Below are positions 56,089-64,000 of a stretch of 64,000 nucleotides of DNA, piece after piece. This stretch comes from Desmodesmus armatus (Eukaryota; Chlorophyta; Chlorophyceae; Sphaeropleales; Scenedesmaceae). The translations under genes were made by a program, and so were the position numbers. The DNA lies in assembly GCA_007449985.2 (NCBI GenBank), contig VIIQ02000836.1, positions 124,001-188,000 on the forward strand. Direction: 5' to 3'. The notes beneath the pieces are model-generated. The model was given only the letters and a program-made list of their open reading frames with translations. It ran no database searches and had not been told where the DNA came from. The first letter of the stretch is position 1; the number at the start of each line of letters is the position of its first letter.

Positions 56089-59000
56089 TCACCTCTTGAA
56101 CAGCTCTGAGAAGTTTCCCTTGCCGAAGCCGCCACAGCCAGCAGCCTGCTCCACCACCACGCCATCAGGACGCACCTCAATCACATCCACAAGCTCAACT
56201 GCTGCACCGTTGCTGGCATCAATGCCAGACGAGTGCGCGGGTGCTGACTCTGCAGTTGTGCCGTTGCGCTGCACTTCCTTGGTGCAGCCCAGGCGCTCAA
56301 TGATCTCAATGAACACAGTGGGCCTGCAGCAGAAACATCAACAGCATGAAATGTACTGCTGCACGGTCCAGCAGACGCCTGACAACCCTGTATGGAAGCC
56401 AAGAAGGCTCTTGAAGCAACAATGTCATGTAACACACCAGCGTCTCTATGCGCAATTATGGGACGCAGCAAGCACAGGAGGGGCATCCGTCAGTACAGCA
56501 CTACCCTAGACATCCGTTGTCCTGCTTTGTGCCCTCCCTAAGCTGCGCTCACCTGTCCCCCAGCGGCTTGGTGAAGATCTGCAGCAGTATACCCTGGTCA
56601 TCCTTGTCAATGAGGATGCCATGCTTCTCACAGGCTGCTATCTGCTCAGCTGTGAGGTCATCACCCTGCAGCATGACATCATACCATCACACAGCGCCCC
56701 CGTCAGCAATGCCAGCATGCACCTTACCAGCAGCAACATGCGTGGATGTGACCAAAGCTAAAGCGCAACCACCATGACCATCCTCAATGGCTATTCTCCT
56801 TCCAGTTTACCACATCTTGAAGCTGTGCTACTTCTGGCTCAGTAAGCTCTTGTTTGGCTGATTGCGCTCTTGTTTGGCTGGCTGGTCTGGAAGAACACTG
56901 GCATTTTCGTCTTCCATCGAGAAAGGCGAGAATGCTAGTCTTCTTCCAGAACAGCCAAGCAAGAGCCCGATCAGCCAAACTAGAGCCCACTGAGCCAGAG
57001 TAGCATAGCTTCAAGGCTTTCTGCCGCACTCCACCCGCGGGGGGGGGGGGGGGGGCAGCATCAGCAGCAGCATCAGCAGCAGCATCAGCAGCAGCAGCAG
57101 CAGCAGCAGCAGAGGCAGGCAGCTGGAACCCAGCTGCTGCCGCAGCTGCCTGGGGTGATGAAGCTGCAGAGGCCAGCAGCTGGGGTCCAGCAGCTGCTGC
57201 TGCGGCTGCTGCCTTCAGCTTGCCTGCCGCCTGCAGCTGAGCGTACGACTGCACGAGCATGTGCAGTTGTACGCTGAGCTGCAGGCGGCAGGCAAGCTGA
57301 AGGCAGCAGCCGCAGCAGCAGCTGCTGGACCCCAGCTGCTGGCCTCTGCAGCTGCATCGGGGGGGGGGGGGCAGTCCAGATTGCAAACCATACTGATCCT
57401 GAGATCACTGTGTTCATAAACCACGCCAGAAAAGATTGAGAGGGTCAAAAGGGGGGTGTTTGGGCCCGTTTGACTTTATTCAGGTAGTGTCGTTGTCCCC
57501 TTTGTCCCCCCCCCCCTGCCGCACTCACCACTTTCTGTGCCACCTTGCCGTAGTACCCCTCAGACGGCCGTGGCATGAACTCAAAGCCGCCATACTGGCT
57601 GCGCTTGGCCATCTTCCCCACTGTGTGGATGATGTCGTTGGTCTTCAGGGCCATGTGCTGCAGGCCAGGGCCCTCATTCTGCTCCAGGTAGGTCTGTGGC
57701 AGGGCAGGACGTGAGCGATTACAGAAATAGGGGGTGACACAATATGTCAGCTTCGGTTCAGCAGGGCGAGTGCAGCTAGCAAGGAACCTGCCAAGACAGC
57801 CCTGTGCTGAGACAAACTGCACCGCAGCAGAAAGGCATACATGTCCTACACTGATGCGCAGCATACTGCATTATGTGCACAACCATATGGCCAAATGCAG
57901 CTGTGGGTATGCTCCTCATGCAGGCTGTAGGAAGAATGACCGCTTTGCCAGACCTGAATCTGGCTCTTGCGCTTGGTGCCATAAGTGGGTTCGTTGATAG
58001 GCAGCAGCACCAGCTCGTTGTTGTTGGCCAGCACCATGCTGTTGAGCCCGCTGTCCACTGTGCCCACGTCCTCAGCAACAAACTCAGCAAACTCATGGAA
58101 GCCTGCAGCATGACATACAAGGGGTGCAGGGCACAAACGACGCACGTTTGTTTAGACAAGCACTGCATAGGTCCTATAGATGGATGAAACAACAGCTGAG
58201 CTAGGCACAGAACAGATACTGCCAGGCAGAAGAAGAGCTGGCACAACCAATGGTTTAAAATGCAACATCACCCCCTTGTCCCGAGCACAATACAACACAG
58301 AAAATAGACGCATGAGGGAGAGGCAGGGAGGAGTCCTGCACATAAGAGACCCCCCTGCCAGTCCTGCAATCTCCCGCCGACTCGCCAACAAGCAGGCAGC
58401 AGCTGGCTACTTGCGGCCTGCTTGTTAACATAACACAAGCCTGTTATGGACTGTAGTCTGCCATTACTGCAGTCTAGACTGCCTTTCAAACCAACCCACC
58501 TGTGAAGCCCATAATGTGCTCCAGAGCCTCTACCAGCTTGTGCACGTTGCCGACTGCATGGTCCAGCCGCTGCAGGCCGTAGCTGATTTGGGGCTCATCA
58601 GGGGTGGCTGTGTAGCCTGGCAGGTAGGGGCCCTGCAAAGCACACGCAGGCATCACCGTCACTGGCGAGGCTGTGTCAATGGCGCGTATGTGAACAATGC
58701 CGACATGCAGCCGCACACACTATGTGTGCGCTGCCCTCAGCAGTTTGGTTGTGTGACAGAGGCATGCAGAGGGCTACAGGTTGGTGCAGGAGCAGACTCA
58801 AAGCGGCAACTTCTAGCCTCTTCAGTAACCAAAAGCGACCGACCTCCACCCTGCTCTGTGCGAGTGCGGCAAAGCTCCAAAATTACTCTGAATATCACGG
58901 GGCGCAACTGCATCATGCGTGCACACACGTGCAGGCTTCGCCATCACTGCTTCCACGCCTGCTGCAACAGGCGCCTCACCTGCCAGTTGCCGCTGATGTA

Positions 59001-60150
59001 GCGCAGCACCACATCACCATACAGCGCCACCTCAGACACAACAGCAGAGCCGCCGCTGGCGTCCTGCAGGGTGGTGGGTGGCCGCACGGCCTTGCCGCCG
59101 TTGGCCACAGACTGCTCAAAAGCCTGGCGTGCGTCGTCAACCAGAAGGCCTGAGGGGGTTAATGGAGGGGTGAAGCAGGTGCAACGGCAGGCGGGTTGGG
59201 TCGGACAGTGCGCATATGTTGCGAATGGAGAAACAGCTGGGAGTCAGTGGATTGGATGTTCCAAGTTGCAAGAAGGAGTCCCTCTGGTAAGGACGAGCAA
59301 CACATCACAACAGCATGGTTGGGTGCATCAGGCTGCAATCAGTCAATACAGCAGCCCACCACAGCCCCTTGGTCTGTGCAGCACGATCCCTACAATCAAC
59401 AATCAACATGCCCCACATACGACACTGCAGCCCTCTCAGCCCCTCACTTACAGCCTACAGCCATACTACCTGCACCATACCCGCACCATGGAGCCCCTGT
59501 GCCTCACCTACAGACCTCACAGCCATGCCATGAGTGCACACAAAGTCCATGGCCTGCTGCTGGTCGTAATCTGGCAGGGGCTCTTCGCTGTTGGGGGCCT
59601 CAGCAGCACACTTGCGGGAGTATGGGGCTGTGAAGGTAAAGGTGAGGTCACCACTGCGCAGCACGTAGCTGGCGTACTTGCTGTTGCCTGTGCTGTGGTC
59701 TGACTTGGCCACCAGGGTCATGCCCAGGCCGTGCTGGAAGCTGCATGGCAAAGTAGCAAGGCGTACCAACAGGTAACCTCGCACGCTTAGCATTTGACAG
59801 TGTGTGGCAGTGATGGGAGCAGCAATGGGTAGACAGTGAAACAGTCAAGCTATGCTGCTGCTGTGCTGCAATCACAACAGGGTAGCAGTAACATTCTCTC
59901 CAGCTGCATGCAAATAATTGCTTGTGGGTCCAGCAAAGATCCGGGAGGTGGTGGTAGGGGGGGGGGATGGGCCTTACCGCTTGAATGTGTTGGTGGCATC
60001 ACCACACCAGAACTCCACATGGTGAAACTTCTTCACACCAAACTTGTCAGATTTGGGGTTTTGCCGCTTGAAGTTTGCATAGCCCACAAGCTCCACCTTG
60101 GGACGGCCCTGCTGCTGCTGCCCAGCTGCGGATGCCTCGGTGGCCACCAT
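56089..60150 (-). CDS. HPD: 4-hydroxyphenylpyruvate dioxygenase (HPPD)
   Basis: Converts 4-hydroxyphenylpyruvate and O2 to homogentisate and CO2, in tyrosine breakdown and as the entry to tocopherol and plastoquinone synthesis. Eight exons, 60150-59978, 59740-59508, 59149-58980, 58632-58500, 58102-57954, 57693-57529, 56665-56553 and 56323-56089, give 456 aa. The 2-His-1-Glu iron site is visible: His217 (RLDHAVGN), His299 (GLQHMALKT), Glu385 (FIEIIERLG). All three are exactly nine residues earlier than in Arabidopsis HPPD (226/308/394). The closing GCGGFGKGNFSELFK motif is present. Between FIEIIERLGCTKE and that motif is an insertion of about 35 residues. No plastid transit peptide is evident from the ATG used. 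Intron 6 (56666-57528) holds two long foldbacks. Confidence 0.95.
56817..57015 (-). repeat. imperfect inverted repeat (hairpin 1) in HPPD intron 6
   Basis: The left arm (about 56817-56910) pairs with the right arm (about 56920-57015). The ends read CTTGAAGCTGTGCTACTTCT and, on the other strand, CTTGAAGCTATGCTACTCTG. Shared blocks include GGCTCAGT, GTTTGGCTGAT, GGCTCTTG-TTGGCTG and CTGGAAGAA. Arms are about 95 nt with scattered mismatches and small bulges. The loop is about 10 nt. Confidence 0.8.
57039..57115. repeat. G17 run followed by CAG/CAT repeat
   Basis: Seventeen G (57039-57055) followed by CAGCATCAGCAG-type triplets and then (CAG)n, between the two foldbacks in HPPD intron 6. Confidence 0.85.
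57158..57357 (-). repeat. near-perfect 97-nt inverted repeat (hairpin 2) in HPPD intron 6
   Basis: Arm 57158-57254 and arm 57261-57357 are reverse complements with 3 mismatches in 97, separated by a 6-nt loop (GAGCAT). The inner stem ends with GCGTACGACTGCAC facing GTGCAGTTGTACGC. The intron is transcribed with HPPD, so the transcript would contain a very stable hairpin. Flanking G runs lie at 57039-57055 and 57359-57371, with a (CAG)n stretch at 57056-57115. Confidence 0.95.
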
Positions 60151-62117
60151 GCCTGCATGCGGGTGCAACCAGTGTCTCAAACACGCAATACTGCACTTGC
60201 ACCCCTCAAAAGACTCATGCAATGCACGCACATACTCAAGTGACTCAATGCTGCTGACTAGGAGGGAACAAATGGCAATGCGCAGGGTGAGCTGAGCCTT
60301 GTAGACGGCGTTGTCAATTGCTGTTGTGACAAGCCTTCGGTATGTACCAGCATATATGTGCTGCCTACCTGATCCGTGTATACAGCTAGCTAGGTGGGGT
60401 CGACTGGATCAGTAAGTGCACTGAACGAGCTGTTTGCAGACAGCTCGCAGGGCTGGAGATGGGCGAAAAATTGAGTCGCATAGTCACGAGGGGTCAGATC
60501 AAACAGAGAGTTGAGCGGATTTGTTATGGTGACGTGTCAGTAAGTAAAGCTTTGTCAACCAGCCGTCTGCAACAGACCCTAGAATGCTGCAACGTGGTTT
60601 TGGAATCAAACTTCAAAGCAACTTGGCCATTACTTGCCAGGCCTGGTGAATCCCCTCAGTGACAGGCTAGATTACCTTGGCTGGATCGCCTTGTGCATGC
60701 ACGTGCCAGCCTGGTGAGGCTGCATCGGAGTGTCTCCTCCATGACAATTCACAAAGCCCAGACAGCTGCTTATACACAGGCAAAGTGCACAGAGGGATCC
60801 CTGCTTTACAACGCCATTCAGCGTTGAGAGTCAGATCACCATACAGCAGCCCACTGCCCCACACAAAACCCAGCCGAGTGCAGGACACTGACGCCGTTCA
60901 GTGTCGTTGCTGTCAGCACCTGCTGTCACTCGCATGGCTTGTAGCTGCACCCCCTGACAAAAGGGTGTCACACATCATTGGCAGGGGCTGCCCCATGGTG
61001 GCTCCAGGTTTGGGGCCTGTAGACTGCTGCAAGTGCTCACATGCACGGCACAAGCGACTGCTGCAGACCCTGGAACCCTTCAACACCTTCGTTCTGCAGA
61101 CGCCAAAGATTTGTGACAGGGTGTGTCACAGTCAGATAGACGCAAAAGAGCAGTTGCAGTCCTGCGAGGGAGCAAACTGCTTTGGTGGCTTGTGGGCAGC
61201 AAGTCCCCTCTTGGCATGCACCATTTAAAGCTGTGCTAGTGGCCCATCTCCTTTCAACATGTGCTGGCATGGCCTGGTGGCAAGCAACAATCTGGGTGTG
61301 GGCACAGCTACCACGTGCCTCAAACAACAAACAACAAACCATTCATGCACCCTTCAAGGGACCTGATCCTCTCACCTGCTCACTGTACTTCACCAGCTGC
61401 AGTACACACTGCCGACACTGCCACGACACCACGCTGATGCTTGCTGGCCAGTTATCATAGATAGCACACCTGCTCACCCATCTGCGTTTCTTGAGACCTG
61501 CCAGCGGGCCGCCGACCTGCCGCACGCCCGCGTCCGTAGGTCAAGAGTCAATCTGCTTCTCCTCCCACCATACCGCTGCCACGGCTGCCATGACGAACTG
61601 AACTATAATGAAGCTGCACGGTGCTTTGGATCATCCAAACATTAAAACCGGCACAAAAACCAAACTGAGGGTGACAGTGTCTGCCAACATCCAGGCGCCA
61701 CTAGGCAATTGCAAGCAACTATTGTTTTCATTTTCAAAACGTCTATCAAGAAACGAGGGTCCCTCCTGCATCTGCAGCTCGCGCCCCGCAACAGCAGCAC
61801 CAGCATGTGTGATGAGATGACTGCTGCTTCCTTTTGCGCTAGATGTTAGTGCTACCGCCAGTTTATCTTTTGGCTGGAGGAAGCATCTTATTGGTGGTCG
61901 TGCTCATGTGAGTGCTGGGGCCTCCTGAGGGCCCAAGGGGGTGACTTCCCTCCTTCTGATGTGATTCCTTGCCAGCCTTCCTGGAACGTTTGGACCGGGC
62001 TTTGGCTTGTTGTACAAACACATAGTTCCAACTATATCCCCCAAGACAGCCGTTCAACAGCATGCAGGGGCCTTGGTGATGCACAGTAGCACTCACAGCA
62101 GCAGCAACTTCGGATCC
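60151..62117. other. divergent intergenic region between HPPD and USP, no gene recognised
   Basis: Should contain both promoters. No frame on either strand carries a recognisable domain. Several short open frames at 60677-61228 and 61863-62177 look like chance. Confidence 0.45.
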
Positions 62118-64000
62118 ATGGATGCAGCTGTCCTGCAGGCTTCTCGATCCCTGTAAGCAGCTCATGAAGGTGACCACTGCATGCTGCTGCTGCTGCTGCT
62201 GCTGCTTGCTGCAGAGCTGTGGTTTTGCGCAACCAGAGTGCAGACAGTGCGTCAGACTACCTGCTACAGAGCAGGAGCAGCTTGGACGGAGAGCCGTGGT
62301 GGGAGCGAGCAGCTATCGCCAGGCGAATGTCGATCGACGTCAACACATGCAGAGTCTGCCAGCAGCCAACCACAACACAATGCTCGCATTGCAAGTCTGT
62401 CAAGTACTGGTGAGCCAGCCTGTATCAGCACAACAACCTTGTGGCTATCACAGCGCATGGCAGTGCAATCAGGCCAGGCTTGCTGGCACGCATGCACCTG
62501 TCATTGTGTCGCGCATCCACCTGTACTTGTGCCGCTTTCAACTGCACAGTGTCAAGCAAGCAACCCCACTGGCAGCATTCATGTTTTGCAGCAGCAGCAG
62601 ACTGGTGCCACCACCCATCATGATGTTGGCCAGCACATCACCCATCTGCTAAGGCAGGAGGAATTCATGACGTGCCGCTTCCTGATGCTGCCTGCCCACC
62701 TGCCTGCCTGCCTGCCTGCTTCTGTACTCTCAGCGGTCCAGTCTGCCAGCGCAAGGACTGGGGCAGTGGTCACAAGTTTGAATGCCAGAACCTCAAAACC
62801 CTGAAGCAGAACGCAGCCAAAGCAGCAGCAGCCGGCATCAGCAAACCGCCGTTCCTGGACCCAAATGAGGACGCACCAGTGCCGCAGCAGGTTCTGTTCT
62901 CCTATGACTTGTTCCTGCAGCTGCGCAAGAACCCCAACAGCTGCCAGCGGGCGCCTATTGGGTTGGTCAACCATGGCAACAACTGCTACGCGAACGCAGC
63001 GCTGCAGTGCATGCTGTTCACCAAGCCGCTGCGGGCCTATCTGGACGAGGGTCTGCACCACAAGGACTGCAACAGGCCGCGTGATCGGGATTGGTGCCTG
63101 CTGTGTGTGCTGTCGGTGAGTCCAGCAGGCTCACCACACTCAGCGCGCATGCACTTCTTGCCCTGCATGTTGCAGCTTGCAGTCCTTGCACACCTTCAGC
63201 AAGCATGGCGGTCCTGCCCTGTGCGTGCACGACCCACAGCAGCACACCTCGGCAACTGCCCATCTCACAGCCTGCATGTGTGCTGCTTTGCGGTCTTGTT
63301 GTCACCGCAGCGGCTGTGCTATGAGATGTCCAGCGCGTCCCTGAACGCTGAGATGTCTCTCAAGCCGCTGCTGCGCCACCTGCGTCGCTTCGCCAAGACC
63401 ATGAGCTACGGGAGGCAGGAGGACGCGCACGAGTTCTTCTACAGTGTGCTCAACACCATGGAGGCCATCCAGCTCACAAACTTTGGCGGCAAGGACCGGT
63501 TCGACATGAGGTGAGCGGCAGCGCGGGTGGTCGCCAGCGTGTGATCTATGCAAGCAGTGCGATCACTTGTGGTTGTCTATGTGCTTATGTTTGTCGCTGC
63601 GCCGAAGTTGGGACACGGTGCTGGTGAGCAACGAACGAAATGCTCATAATGGCAAGTACACAGAATGCAACTAAAGTCTGTGGAGCAACAACATCCATGT
63701 TGTCATGTGCGTTGCCGCGCAGGAGCCAGGAGACGACTCTGGTGCACCATGTGTTTGGCGGGTACTTGCGCAGCCAGGTTGAATGCTGCGGGTGCGGTGC
63801 GGCCAGCAGGCGCTATGAGGCAGCACTGGACCTGCAGCTGGAGGTGCCTGCTGGGGTGGACAGGCTTGAAGATGTGCTGCAGCGACACACAGCAGGTGCG
63901 CTTGAGTTCCACCACTCAACCCCACACCCCTCCGTGCAACAGTTTGAACTGGACTTTGCTTGAGATCGTCCATGTCTGAGTTTTTTAGGGTGGTGCTGTT
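62118..64000 (+). CDS. MYND-finger ubiquitin-specific protease (USP/UBP), 5' part, runs off the window
   Basis: Cysteine-type deubiquitinase. Exons 62118-62152, 62215-62409, 62734-63115, 63311-63510 and 63723-63895 join in frame; the protein continues beyond the window. The start MDAAVLQASRSL is supported by phase-correct splicing. A MYND zinc finger comes first (CRVCQQPTTTQCSHCKSVKY, then C-GPVCQRKDW-GHKFEC). The USP Cys box GLVNHGNNCYANAALQCM follows, with catalytic Cys about residue 161. Then YGRQEDAHEFFYSVLNTME (QEDAHEF box), HHVFGGYLRSQVECCGCG (zinc-binding CxxC) and the start of the finger region. The His box is not in the window. The domain order is that of plant UBP15-19. The window's last 100 bases are intron or beyond. 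Confidence 0.9.

Noticed and set aside
56784..57386. 200-codon minus-strand frame rich in Ala
   Set aside because: Lies wholly within HPPD intron 6 and is produced by the CAG repeat and hairpin 2. HPPD exons 6 and 7 join in phase without it.

Overview
This is nuclear DNA of a green alga, most likely a core chlorophyte (Chlorophyceae or Trebouxiophyceae). Genes are split into many short exons joined at GT...(T)GCAG introns. CAG/AGC trinucleotide runs appear in exons and introns. TGTAA polyadenylation motifs follow at least two genes. The products are eukaryotic: plant-type HPPD, a MYND-type ubiquitin protease, fasciclin-domain GPI-type proteins. No organellar, bacterial or viral gene block was seen. 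Gene models below were built by hand; where exon lists are given, splice phases were checked to join in frame.

Layout: 1-6450 is gene-poor, with one decayed non-LTR retrotransposon fragment (3.1-3.8 kb). 6451-19554 (-) is one large, previously unexpected gene: a three-part alpha-1,3-glucan-synthase-like protein with secretory signal, GH13 amylase domain, one membrane helix and linker, GT5 glucosyltransferase domain, and a C-terminal multi-helix membrane domain. Divergent from it is a double-hotdog acyl-CoA thioesterase (20348-24336, +). A fasciclin/GPI-type protein gene (25839-27784, -) follows. Next is a tandem duplication of an ankyrin / coiled-coil / C-terminal-anchor gene (28574-31718 and 32341-37051, both -). 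Each copy carries its own transposable-element insertion, and each insertion can be dated by comparison with the empty site in the other copy. 37.3-38.6 kb is a tandem-repeat block with telomere-like motifs. A second fasciclin gene (39988-~41946, -) diverges from a UvrD/Rep-type SF1 DNA helicase (42771-48921, +). Then come an unrecognised single-pass membrane protein (50543-51915, -), a leucine-rich-repeat protein (52778-54547, -), HPPD (56089-60150, -), whose sixth intron holds two long foldback sequences, and the 5' part of a MYND-USP deubiquitinase (62118-end, +).

The genes do not form a pathway. Three pairs are divergent (glucan synthase/thioesterase, FAS1/helicase, HPPD/USP). The glucan synthase, the two fasciclin proteins and possibly the 50.5-kb membrane protein all have secretory or membrane features and may act at the cell surface or wall; that is an inference. 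The strongest candidates for something new are the algal AGS-like synthase, the near-perfect 97-nt-arm hairpin in the HPPD intron, and the two element insertions in the ankyrin pair.
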